Origin: Bacteroidota bacterium
Lineage (GTDB): Bacteria > Bacteroidota > Bacteroidia > B-17B0 > Aurantibacillaceae
Assembly: GCA_016702705.1 (NCBI GenBank)
Contig: JADJDM010000024.1
Location: forward strand, 17,718 to 81,717
DNA: 64,000 bases
Reading direction: 5' to 3'
Part shown: positions 1 through 7,620 of the stretch, in pieces
Position numbering within the stretch: position 1 is the stretch's first letter
How the letters are laid out: each line of letters begins with the position of its first letter
Notes under the pieces: model-generated
What the model was told of the DNA's origin: nothing
The model's database searches: none
Seen by the model: the letters and a program-made list of their open reading frames with translations, nothing else
Position numbers and translations under genes: made by a program

Positions 1-866
1 TGACTTAGCCCCGCATACTTTGATAAATTCCCCATTAAAAATTCATACGAATAACCTATCGAAAGTTGTTTGTATAAACAAACACCTGCATTAGCGGAAA
101 CAGCGTAGTTGGATTTATAAGTTGCGCCCAGCCAAAATTTATTTTTCCAATCTAAATTTAAATTAGCATCGTATTGCATTGGGCCTCCTGGAACAATTCT
201 TATCAAAGCAAGAGGACTTAAGGAAATTTCTTTTTCCTTTACAATTGGAATTTTATATTTAACCGAACTCATAAAATGTCTCGAATGCACATACGATGTT
301 CTTACACCCGAAGTGTTATCTACATAAGAAAATTTATTGCCAATAATTTGTGGAACCGATGCAGCTACTTCTAATCCTTTCCACACAAAAACAATTCCTG
401 CATTTCCATCAAAGCTAGTTTTTTGTTGTTGGCTTGTAAATAAGGTTGGATCATTTGTGCTTTCTGAAAATGCTTTCGAAAAATCAATGGTATGACTTAT
501 CATTCCAGCTGATATTCCAAATAATAATTTCGCATCTTCTCCAATTTTTAAACGATAAGCGTAAGAAATATTTCCACCTGATCTTTTATTAATTCCACGT
601 CTATCGCTTATCAATGTTAAGCCTAATCCTACTTTTTGTGATTGCAGTAATCCATCAATCGTTAAAATATTTAACTGCGGGGCATTATTAAAACTGGTCC
701 ATTGTGTGCGGTTAAGCATCATTGCTTCGGTTGCTTCATTGTTTCCCGAAAAGGCAGGGTTATAAAATAATGGTTTGTAAAAGTAATGGTTATACATACC
801 TACTTGCTGTGCTTTTGCAGAAAGCGTGGCAAGTAATATGATAGTTATGTATAAACTTTTTTTCAT
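1..866 (-). CDS. PorP/SprF family type IX secretion membrane protein (C-terminus cut by window edge)
   Basis: The reverse strand reads without a stop from an ATG at 864-866 to the window edge, giving at least 288 codons. The protein starts with a signal peptide (MKKSLYITIILLATLSAKAQ), followed by motifs typical of the PorP/SprF family: QQVGMYNHYFYKPLFYNPAF near the mature N-terminus, then MMLNRTQW, GLGLTLISDRRG, and alternating beta-strands of an outer-membrane barrel (SGGNISYAYRLKI, KLLFGISAGM). The family is known to act at the outer membrane in T9SS secretion and gliding, often paired with one secreted partner. The upstream neighbour on the same strand ends at 868, leaving one base between stop and this start, so the two are almost certainly co-transcribed and translationally coupled. 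The usual family length is about 300-340 residues, so only the end is missing. Confidence 0.9.
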   Translation of the reverse strand, partial: MKKSLYITIILLATLSAKAQQVGMYNHYFYKPLFYNPAFSGNNEATEAMMLNRTQWTSFNNAPQLNILTIDGLLQSQKVGLGLTLISDRRGINKRSGGNISYAYRLKIGEDAKLLFGISAGMISHTIDFSKAFSESTNDPTLFTSQQQKTSFDGNAGIVFVWKGLEVAASVPQIIGNKFSYVDNTSGVRTSYVHSRHFMSSVKYKIPIVKEKEISLSPLALIRIVPGGPMQYDANLNLDWKNKFWLGATYKSNYAVSANAGVCLYKQLSIGYSYEFLMGNLSKYAGLS

Positions 867-867
867 T

Positions 868-2238
868 TTACTTTTTTCTCAATATGTCAACCGAACCTTT
901 ATTTATTATTTTTTCTGATTCAATAGTTAATACGTAATAATAGGTTCCATCAGGTAAATCTGCTCCGTTAAAAGTTCCTTTCCAGTCGTTTGCATATCCT
1001 TTTTTTGTGTACACTTCTTGTCCATATATATTGTAAACATGAACTTCGTTTTTTGGAAAGGATAAAATGTCTTCTATATACCAATTATCGTTTATACCAT
1101 CGCCATTAGGCGAGAAGTAGGACGAAACTGTACCTGTAAATTCTGTTTGAGTAACAGTTACTAAAACAGTGTCTGCATTTAAACATCCGTTTGAATCAGT
1201 TATAGTAAACACATAATTGGTTGTTGTTTGCGGACTAGCAATTGGATTAAAAATAGCAGGATTATTTAATGAAGCAACCGGAATCCAAAAAGGCGTCCCT
1301 GTTCCAGATCCATTTAGTTGAATTGTTTGCCCTGCTGCAATGGTTGCATCCGTTCCTGCGTCTACTGGAGCAGGAGGCGGCAGAACGTTGATTGTAATTC
1401 CCGTTGCTGTATCTGCAGGACAAGCACCACTTTGAACAATTACAGAAAATAATAATGTTTGCGTAATACCAATTGGAAGCAAGATGGAATTTGTATTTGC
1501 AATGTTAATCCAAGTTGCACCATTGTCAGGCGATGCAACCCAATTTAATATATTTCCTGTTTGACCTGTTAATTGTAAAGTATCATTATTAAAACCATAG
1601 CACACTGTGTCATTTCCCAATAAACTTAATGTACCAGCAATAGATGGAGTTTGAAGTGTTATAAGCGACACAGTTGAGGTATCTACTAAACATGCTGGGC
1701 TATTTTGGACAATGGCAGCAAAAGTGGTGTTTTGAGTAAGTCCAATAAAATTGTGTGTATTACTTGCATTTGTAATGGTTGTCCAGTTAATACCTCCATC
1801 CGTTGAGCTTAGCCAATTTAATACATTGCCTGTGTTACCGCTAAGTGTTATTGTTCCAGTTGCTGAGGTAGAACAGAAAGTACTTGCCCCGCTTGTTGTT
1901 CCCCCAACTGTTTGACTAAAAACATAAATGCAAGAAATAGTTGAAGTGTCAGGTGGATTAACACCATCTTGTACAATTGCTCGGTAGCAGGTGCTTTGAG
2001 GTAAATTAAAATAACTTTGGTTTGTGGCTGTGTTGCCTGTAGTTGTCCAAGTTGTGCCGCCGTTTATTGATTCTTCCCAACTTAAAACTGTTCCGATTTG
2101 CCCCGATAAACCTATAAAACCTGCGTTTGATGTTGAACAATATGAAGTTGAACCTGTAGTTGTGCCACCAACCGACTGTCCCCTCAAGCCAAAACTTAAA
2201 AGGCAGATGCTAATTAGTGTTATGCAGATTCGGTTCAT
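868..2238 (-). CDS. Secreted Ig-like repeat protein with T9SS type B (gliding-motility-associated) C-terminal domain
   Basis: 456 residues. A signal peptide (about residues 1-20, ending LRGQ) is followed by three similar repeats, each beginning with a Thr/Ser/Gly-rich segment such as VGGTTTGSTSYCSTS and containing WxxSxDGGxxWT. These look like Ig-like adhesin modules. A PKD/Ig-like stretch follows (residues about 290-365), then a type B sorting domain at about 369-456 with the hallmark YFSPNGDGINDNW, VHVYNIYGQEVY and LPDGTYYYVLT. Type B domains direct export and surface attachment by the T9SS. The gene lies directly upstream of the porP/sprF-like gene with a one-base gap, the classical arrangement in which a PorP/SprF protein serves the cargo encoded beside it. 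The exact ligand is unknown. Confidence 0.88.
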   Translation of the reverse strand: MNRICITLISICLLSFGLRGQSVGGTTTGSTSYCSTSNAGFIGLSGQIGTVLSWEESINGGTTWTTTGNTATNQSYFNLPQSTCYRAIVQDGVNPPDTSTISCIYVFSQTVGGTTSGASTFCSTSATGTITLSGNTGNVLNWLSSTDGGINWTTITNASNTHNFIGLTQNTTFAAIVQNSPACLVDTSTVSLITLQTPSIAGTLSLLGNDTVCYGFNNDTLQLTGQTGNILNWVASPDNGATWINIANTNSILLPIGITQTLLFSVIVQSGACPADTATGITINVLPPPAPVDAGTDATIAAGQTIQLNGSGTGTPFWIPVASLNNPAIFNPIASPQTTTNYVFTITDSNGCLNADTVLVTVTQTEFTGTVSSYFSPNGDGINDNWYIEDILSFPKNEVHVYNIYGQEVYTKKGYANDWKGTFNGADLPDGTYYYVLTIESEKIINKGSVDILRKK

Positions 2239-2407
2239 TTTTAGTTTAAAAGCTAAAGCGTTTAATAATTCTGCAAAGGTAGTTAATCCTTATGTTTTCA
2301 TTTTAAATTTATTCACGTTATATCAACATTATTCGGGAATTTATTTATCGTTTCTATTATCTGTGTACGAGATGTTTGGTTTTCGGTTTCATTTATTTAT
2401 GAATACA

Positions 2408-2439
2408 TTTGGCACTAACTACAATATATAGTATATTTG
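2408..2439 (+). promoter_or_regulatory. Bacteroidota-type promoter of the S24 regulator
   Basis: TTTG at 2408-2411 and TATATTTG at 2432-2439 are separated by 20 bases. This matches the Bacteroidota sigma-ABfr consensus (TTTG, about 19-21 nt, TAnnTTTG). It lies 16 bases before the ATG at 2456, giving a very short leader. There is no Shine-Dalgarno sequence, as usual in this phylum. Confidence 0.75.
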
Positions 2440-2455
2440 TCTATAAATTATAGTT

Positions 2456-3220
2456 ATGAAGAAAATAGCATCCAATTTAAAGGTTTTAAGAGAGTCGAAA
2501 GGATTGTCGCAAGAGAGTTTAGCTTCGGCATTGGTAATTACTCGCCCACGTTTAGGCGCATACGAAGAGGGTAGAAATGAACCGCCAATTGAGATTTTGG
2601 TTCGCCTGTCGGATTATTTTCATATTTCTATAGATGCTTTGTTAAGAGCTGATTTGCGCAAAACTGATTTGGATGCTTTAATGAAAGTGGGTAAAAACAG
2701 GGTGTTATTCCCCGTTTTAATTGATAAGGAAAATAACGATTTAATTGAAGTGGTTACAGCTCGCGCTTCTGCTGGTTATTTGAATGGTTATGCTGATCCC
2801 GAATACATTGAGAAATTACCAATGATGAATTTGCCTTTTAAAGTAACGGGTAAACATCGTACTTTTCCAATCCAAGGCGATTCGATGCCGCCTTTAAAAA
2901 CAGGTTCTTTTGTAGTGGGCAAATACATGGAAAGCTTGGATGAAATTAAAAATGGCAACACCTATATTTTAATCACAAAAGATGAAGGCATTGTTTACAA
3001 ACGAGTTTACAGAGGCAACAATTTAAGTACAATAGATTTACATTCGGATAACAAAAACTACCAACCATATAAAGTAAAAGCAAAAGATGTGTTAGAAATT
3101 TGGGAATTTGTATGCTGCTTGCACACTTCCGATAAAAAAGATGAGGAAATTAGTTTAGATAGTGTAATGCATATGCTGAAGAGTATGAAAGTGGAGATTG
3201 AAGGGATAAGGAAAAGTTAA
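2456..3220 (+). CDS. XRE-family regulator with LexA-like S24 peptidase domain
   Basis: 254 residues. Residues about 5-62 form a helix-turn-helix of the Cro/CI type (LKVLRESKGLSQESLASAL, then RPRLGAYEEGRNEPP). Residues about 95-225 form an S24/LexA-type domain: a candidate self-cleavage Ala106-Gly107 in ASAGYLNGY, nucleophile Ser143 in QGDSMPP, and general base Lys182 in VYKRV. Such proteins are DNA-binding repressors that, in LexA and CI, undergo RecA-stimulated autocleavage. All catalytic elements are visible here, so damage-responsive cleavage is plausible but inferred. There is no phage gene nearby to make it a prophage repressor. The next gene downstream on the same strand is an exonuclease/GIY-YIG nuclease, separated by 81 bases containing a long inverted repeat. 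Confidence 0.88.
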   Translation: MKKIASNLKVLRESKGLSQESLASALVITRPRLGAYEEGRNEPPIEILVRLSDYFHISIDALLRADLRKTDLDALMKVGKNRVLFPVLIDKENNDLIEVVTARASAGYLNGYADPEYIEKLPMMNLPFKVTGKHRTFPIQGDSMPPLKTGSFVVGKYMESLDEIKNGNTYILITKDEGIVYKRVYRGNNLSTIDLHSDNKNYQPYKVKAKDVLEIWEFVCCLHTSDKKDEEISLDSVMHMLKSMKVEIEGIRKS

Positions 3221-3227
3221 AAGGGAG

Positions 3228-3289
3228 AAGTTAAAATTTAAAAGCCCCTTGTTTATTAAATCCATTATATTTCTTTTAAATTTTAACTT
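3228..3289 (+). terminator. Long inverted repeat between regulator and nuclease genes
   Basis: A 17-base arm at 3228-3244 is perfectly complementary to 3273-3289, with a 28-base loop. The arms are A/T-rich (aagttaaaatttaaaag). The right arm ends 12 bases before the TTG start at 3302. It may be a weak terminator of the S24 gene, or an mRNA hairpin limiting translation of the nuclease. There is no long U-run. Confidence 0.45.
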
Positions 3290-3301
3290 TTGAATTAGAA
3301 T

Positions 3302-4669
3302 TTGTTCGCAATAATAGACATAGAAACCTGCGGTGGTTCTTTTAACTTTAAGAAGGGAAGAATCATTGAAATCTGCATTGTTAGACATGATGGTTTGAGT
3401 GTTATTGATGTTTATACTACGCTTATAAATCCCGAGTGTTATATTTCTCCTTACTTCACCAATATTTCTCATATTGATAATGATATTGTGCGCGATGCAC
3501 CAAAGTTTCATGAAGTAGCGAAAAAAATAATTGAACTTACCGAAGGCTGTGTTTTTGTTGCGCATAATGTTGGCTTTGATTATGGTTTTGTGAAAGATGA
3601 ATTTGCATCATTAGGATATCGATACAAAAAAGAAACACTTTGCACTGTTCGTTTAAGCAGAAAATTAATGCCAGGAAGAATTTCTTATAGCCTTGGTCAT
3701 TTGTGTGCTTCGCTCGGAATTGAAATTAACGGAAGGCATAGGGCAGAGGGAGATGCGGTTGCAACCGCTAAACTTTTTGATTTGTTGATGGAGTTAAAGG
3801 CAAATCACCCCCAATATAAAAATCAAGGCGTGTTAGATATTATGACCCGCCGAGTTGACAATATTAAAAAATACATTCTCGATAAATTGCCCGAAAGCTG
3901 CGGAGTATATTATTTCTTGAACAAGGACAAAGAAATAATTTACATTGGCAAAAGCATAAACATGTACAATCGTGCACTGAGTCATTTTAATACCGATGAA
4001 AAAAAGGGAAAGAAAATGCTGAACGATTTAATGAATGTGGATTTTGTGGAAACGGGAAGTGAGCTCATAGCATTGCTTTTAGAGGCTGACGAAATAAAAA
4101 AGCACAAACCCATTTATAATCGAATGCGCAAAGCAGACGTGTTTACACATAGCATAGATTGGTGCACAAATAAAGAAGGAATCATCAGTTTTAAAATTGT
4201 CCCGTATGATGAATCGGAAAATGCCTTGCTTTCTTTTACTACTTATTCAACAGCTCGCGAGCGATTAGAAAGTTGGATAGATACGCAAACTTTATGTTTA
4301 CAATATTGTGCTTTAACAAGTGAAGGAAGTATTTGTTTTAATCATCAAATAAAAAAATGCAATGGTATTTGTTGTGGCGAAGAAGAAATTGAAGAGTATA
4401 ACGAACGCGCACGAACTATTTTAAGCGAGTATTTATTTGAAGATGCAAACTTTGTTATCCTCGACAAAGGACGCACACACGAAGAGCGTTCGGTAATTTT
4501 GATTGAAGATAGAAAGTATGCTGGCTTTGGTTACCTCGACCAATACTCACAAGCGAATAGCGCAGAAGAAATAAAAGATTTAGTAAAACTAAAACACCAT
4601 TATCCAGATACCAATGATTTGATAAGAGGGTGGTGTAAGAAGAATAAGTATAAGAAGATTGTGTTATAA
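3302..4669 (+). CDS. DEDDh 3'-5' exonuclease fused to a UvrC-like GIY-YIG nuclease domain
   Basis: 455 residues. Residues 1-165 are a DnaQ/epsilon-like exonuclease: Asp6 and Glu8 in AIIDIETCGG, Asp93 in AHNVGFDYGF, His146 and Asp151 in HRAEGDA. Residues about 193-275 are a GIY-YIG module as in UvrC and Cho: CGVYYF, IIYIGKS (214-216 YIG), Arg224, and LLLEADEIKKHKPIYN. The remainder resembles the UvrC/Cho region after the nuclease, with clustered cysteines (CNGICC). Family knowledge links this fusion to DNA repair or processing. The start must be TTG at 3302: an in-frame TAG lies at 3296-3298 and no ATG precedes the exo motif. It follows the LexA-like gene, which suggests, but does not prove, damage-linked expression. 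Confidence 0.85.
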   Translation: MFAIIDIETCGGSFNFKKGRIIEICIVRHDGLSVIDVYTTLINPECYISPYFTNISHIDNDIVRDAPKFHEVAKKIIELTEGCVFVAHNVGFDYGFVKDEFASLGYRYKKETLCTVRLSRKLMPGRISYSLGHLCASLGIEINGRHRAEGDAVATAKLFDLLMELKANHPQYKNQGVLDIMTRRVDNIKKYILDKLPESCGVYYFLNKDKEIIYIGKSINMYNRALSHFNTDEKKGKKMLNDLMNVDFVETGSELIALLLEADEIKKHKPIYNRMRKADVFTHSIDWCTNKEGIISFKIVPYDESENALLSFTTYSTARERLESWIDTQTLCLQYCALTSEGSICFNHQIKKCNGICCGEEEIEEYNERARTILSEYLFEDANFVILDKGRTHEERSVILIEDRKYAGFGYLDQYSQANSAEEIKDLVKLKHHYPDTNDLIRGWCKKNKYKKIVL

Positions 4670-4706
4670 AAAAAGAGAGGAGTTAAAAAACAGCCTCTCT
4701 TTTTTT
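4670..4706 (+). terminator. Intrinsic terminator after the exonuclease/GIY-YIG gene
   Basis: It starts at the base after the stop codon. The arm aaaaagagagg at 4670-4680 pairs with cctctcttttt from 4694, with a 13-base loop and a run of seven T ending at 4706. Confidence 0.8.
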
Positions 4707-4940
4707 ATGATTTAATTATATTTATTACTTAGTAAACTGCAACTTAAAAACTTATGCATAAATCCCATGGGACTACCTCTTTTTTGAAGCACAATTAGTT
4801 CATTTTGGTTGATATGGTTTTCTAAGGAAATAATAGTTAAAATACTTGTTAACCACTTATAAAGTCAAACGCGCCACTTATTGTTTTCTTGGAAACAATG
4901 TTTATATTTATTATTACATTAGTATTATAAATATAGACCA

Positions 4941-5921
4941 ATGAAAATTAACTTACTTCTTTTTTCGATTATTTTTTTTCTCGCTTTCAGTGCCTGCAAA
5001 AAAAAAGAAAGCCCTGTGCCAAGTGCACAACATTCTAATTCAGTTTCTGAGCAACAACAGCCCGACACTTCAGTTTTTCTGACCTATTTTTCAGGTACTC
5101 GGGCTTATAATGAACCTATCGTGGACCAGAATGAATCAGTTTGGATTCAATCAGACGGTGGTTTGGGTGGAGTAAGTAAAGATGGAATTACAAATAGATT
5201 TCCGGTTCCTCCTGACTTTGCATACTGTAATGCATTTGATATGGTTGTAGATTCTCACAATAATAAATGGCTTTGTGGAAGGAACGGTGATTTGTATAAG
5301 TTTGATGGTGTCTCATTCACAAAGATCAATAAAAACTTTGGGGCTGCAATTCAACAAAAGCTGTGTATCGATTCGCAGGACAACTTGTGGATAGGCAATG
5401 AATATGGGCTTTATAAATATGACGGTAGCACTGTTCAACATTGGCCTTGGAATATTAATGTCTATTCGGTGTCTGCTATGACTTTTGATAATTTAGGGAA
5501 TTTATGGGTTGGATGTTATGAAGGTTTGTTAAAGTTTGATGGAAATAATTTTACGCTATACAAACACGGAAATAATGCTGTTGGTTCAGAATCGGTAGGA
5601 TGTATTGCATTCGATACCAAGGGCAAGCTTTGGGTTGGTTACGCAGCTTATCTCTCTTCATTTGAAAACGGAGTATGGACTCATCATCGATGCTTTATGG
5701 ATGGCAATCAGCCACGAGGATTGAGTGCAATTAATTTTGACGCAAATGACATTATGTGGATTGGTACTCAAAAAGGGCTGACATGGTTCGATGGAACGGT
5801 TTATACTGATGAGCCGACTTTGAAAGGCTATTCAATTCGCGGAGGATCAGTGGACAGTCAAGGAAATTTTTGGTATTCTACTGACGATGGCCACGGACTT
5901 ATAAAAGTTAAAGCGAAGTAG
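4941..5921 (+). CDS. Lipoprotein with two-component-regulator-type beta-propeller repeats
   Basis: 326 residues. The N-terminus is a lipoprotein signal (hydrophobic stretch, FSAC with Cys19, then a KKK run). From about residue 60 there are six or so repeats of the form (D/G)N(L/K)WxGxxxGLxK(Y/F)DG, for example DNLWIGNEYGLYKYDG and GNLWVGCYEGLLKFDG. These match Reg_prop propeller blades found in the sensor part of hybrid two-component systems. There is no kinase or DNA-binding domain, so it is a stand-alone propeller tethered to a membrane. Its ligand and role cannot be deduced. A terminator precedes it at 4670-4706, so it is probably monocistronic. Confidence 0.8.
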   Translation: MKINLLLFSIIFFLAFSACKKKESPVPSAQHSNSVSEQQQPDTSVFLTYFSGTRAYNEPIVDQNESVWIQSDGGLGGVSKDGITNRFPVPPDFAYCNAFDMVVDSHNNKWLCGRNGDLYKFDGVSFTKINKNFGAAIQQKLCIDSQDNLWIGNEYGLYKYDGSTVQHWPWNINVYSVSAMTFDNLGNLWVGCYEGLLKFDGNNFTLYKHGNNAVGSESVGCIAFDTKGKLWVGYAAYLSSFENGVWTHHRCFMDGNQPRGLSAINFDANDIMWIGTQKGLTWFDGTVYTDEPTLKGYSIRGGSVDSQGNFWYSTDDGHGLIKVKAK

Positions 5922-6151
5922 ACTTTACTCCGTTAAAAAATTGTCTCAAGAAAAAAACACTAGTGATGATTAATACAAAAAACAAAAATCGAAATTTCAT
6001 AAGCAGGGATTTATGTCTTGATAACAATAACTTAAGGTATCTAAAAATATTACTTAGTTAATAAATCCACCATATTGTTAAAGCTTTACCAATTAGCAAT
6101 AAAACTATAATACTTACATTAGCATTTCTTAAAAATTAACGAAACAGCTAA

Positions 6152-7516
6152 ATGAAGTACAGTAAAAACGTTCTAGAAACCATTGGAAATACACCATTGG
6201 TAAAAATTAATGTAATCACTAAAGATATACCTGCATTGGTATTAGCAAAGGTGGAAACTACTAACCCAGGCAACTCTATTAAGGACCGTATGGCACTTAA
6301 AATGATTGAGGATGCAGAAAAGGATGGAAGATTAAAACCAGGTGGAACAATCATTGAAGGTACTTCTGGTAACACAGGTATGGGCTTGGCAATTGCAGCT
6401 GTAATTAAAGGTTACAAATGTATTTTTACTACTACTGATAAACAAAGTAAAGAAAAGGTAGATGCACTTCGTGCTTTTGGCGCTGAGGTTGTTGTTTGCC
6501 CAACTGATGTAGAACCTGAAGATCCTCGTTCATATTATTCAGTTTCTTCACGTTTGGTTAATGAAATACCTAATTCTTGGAAACCGAATCAATATGATAA
6601 TCCAAGTAACGCAGTTGCTCACTACGAACAAACTGGTCCAGAAATTTGGGAACAAACAGCTGGTAAAATTACTCACTTAGTTGTTGGTGTTGGTACAGGT
6701 GGAACGATTAGCGGAACAGGTAAATATTTAAAAGAAAAAAATCCTAATATTAAAATTTTAGGAATTGATACTTATGGTTCTATTTTCAAAAAGCTAAAAG
6801 AAACTGGAATCATTGATAAAAATGAAATTTATCCATACATAACTGAAGGAATTGGCGAAGACTTTTTACCGCAAAATGTGGATATCGATTTAATCGATCA
6901 TTTCGAAAAAGTTACCGATAAGGATGCTGCAGTTATGACGCGTCGTATCCCTCGCGAAGAAGGTATATTCGTTGGTAACTCTGCAGGTTCAGCAATGGCA
7001 GGAATCATGCAAATGAAACACATGTTTAAAGAAGGCGACGTTGTTGTTGTTATTTTTCATGATCATGGAACACGTTACTTAGGTAAAATGTTTAACGATG
7101 ATTGGATGCGCGATAGAGGTTTCTTAGAAGTTAAAAAACCAAAAGCAATCGACTTAATTAAAAATCATAAAGACAAAAAATTAATTACTGTTTCTCCTGA
7201 AACACCAATAAGTGATGCAGTTGCATTGATGACGAAATTTAATATCTCTCAAATCCCCGTAATGAAAGGACATGAGATTGTTGGGTCTTTAAGCGATAAT
7301 TATGTTTTCTCTCAATTAATTTTAAACGATGCTTTAAAGCAAGGTAATGTTTCAACATTAATGCAAAAGCCTTTCCCGGTAGTTGATGGTAATGCAAGTT
7401 TAGAAGATGTATCAAAACAAATTACACGTGAAAATAGCGCGGTTTTAGTAAAAGATTTGGGTGGAAGCGTTCATATTATTACTAAACATGATATAATTGA
7501 GGCAATCAGTAATTAA
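6152..7516 (+). CDS. Cystathionine beta-synthase with C-terminal CBS domain pair
   Basis: 454 residues. Residues 1-325 are a PLP fold-type II enzyme: Lys44 in NSIKDRMA binds PLP, EGTSGNTGMGLA binds the substrate carboxylate, and GVGTGGTISGTGKYL is the phosphate-binding loop. The downstream sequence follows cystathionine beta-synthase more closely than O-acetylserine sulfhydrylase (RLVNEIPNSW, NPSNAVAHYEQT, EGIGEDF, VGNSAGSA). Residues about 335-454 form two CBS motifs (TVSPETPISDAVALM, and FPVVDGNASLEDV), the usual allosteric module. There is no N-terminal heme domain. The expected reaction is serine plus homocysteine to cystathionine (transsulfuration). Bacterial homologues may also act as cysteine synthases, so exact specificity is open. 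Upstream 5922-6151 is a 230-base AT-rich gap with no recognisable gene. Confidence 0.85.
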   Translation: MKYSKNVLETIGNTPLVKINVITKDIPALVLAKVETTNPGNSIKDRMALKMIEDAEKDGRLKPGGTIIEGTSGNTGMGLAIAAVIKGYKCIFTTTDKQSKEKVDALRAFGAEVVVCPTDVEPEDPRSYYSVSSRLVNEIPNSWKPNQYDNPSNAVAHYEQTGPEIWEQTAGKITHLVVGVGTGGTISGTGKYLKEKNPNIKILGIDTYGSIFKKLKETGIIDKNEIYPYITEGIGEDFLPQNVDIDLIDHFEKVTDKDAAVMTRRIPREEGIFVGNSAGSAMAGIMQMKHMFKEGDVVVVIFHDHGTRYLGKMFNDDWMRDRGFLEVKKPKAIDLIKNHKDKKLITVSPETPISDAVALMTKFNISQIPVMKGHEIVGSLSDNYVFSQLILNDALKQGNVSTLMQKPFPVVDGNASLEDVSKQITRENSAVLVKDLGGSVHIITKHDIIEAISN

Positions 7517-7544
7517 AAATTCCCGTTAAGCTAAGTATTTTACC

Positions 7545-7590
7545 ACTTATAGAAGTTTACATTTATTAAGAAACGTAAACTTCTATAAGT
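7545..7590. repeat. Perfect 16-bp inverted repeat between CBS and subtilase genes
   Basis: The arm acttatagaagtttac at 7545-7560 is exactly complementary to 7575-7590, with a 14-base loop. It starts 28 bases after the cystathionine beta-synthase stop and lies 30 bases before the subtilase ATG. There is no T-run after the stem. It could be a rho-independent-like 3' end, or an operator or leader hairpin for the subtilase. Confidence 0.6.
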
Positions 7591-7620
7591 TCGTATTATT
7601 GTATTAAATATATTTCAATC

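Noticed and set aside
2024..2431. Plus-strand open frame of 135 codons
   Set aside because: It runs antisense through the signal and first Ig-like repeat of the reverse-strand adhesin, and its last part only crosses the AT-rich spacer. It has no family pattern.
2456..3220. Prophage repressor
   Set aside because: S24 regulators are often phage repressors, but no integrase, structural or lysis genes, attachment site or base-composition change is near it.
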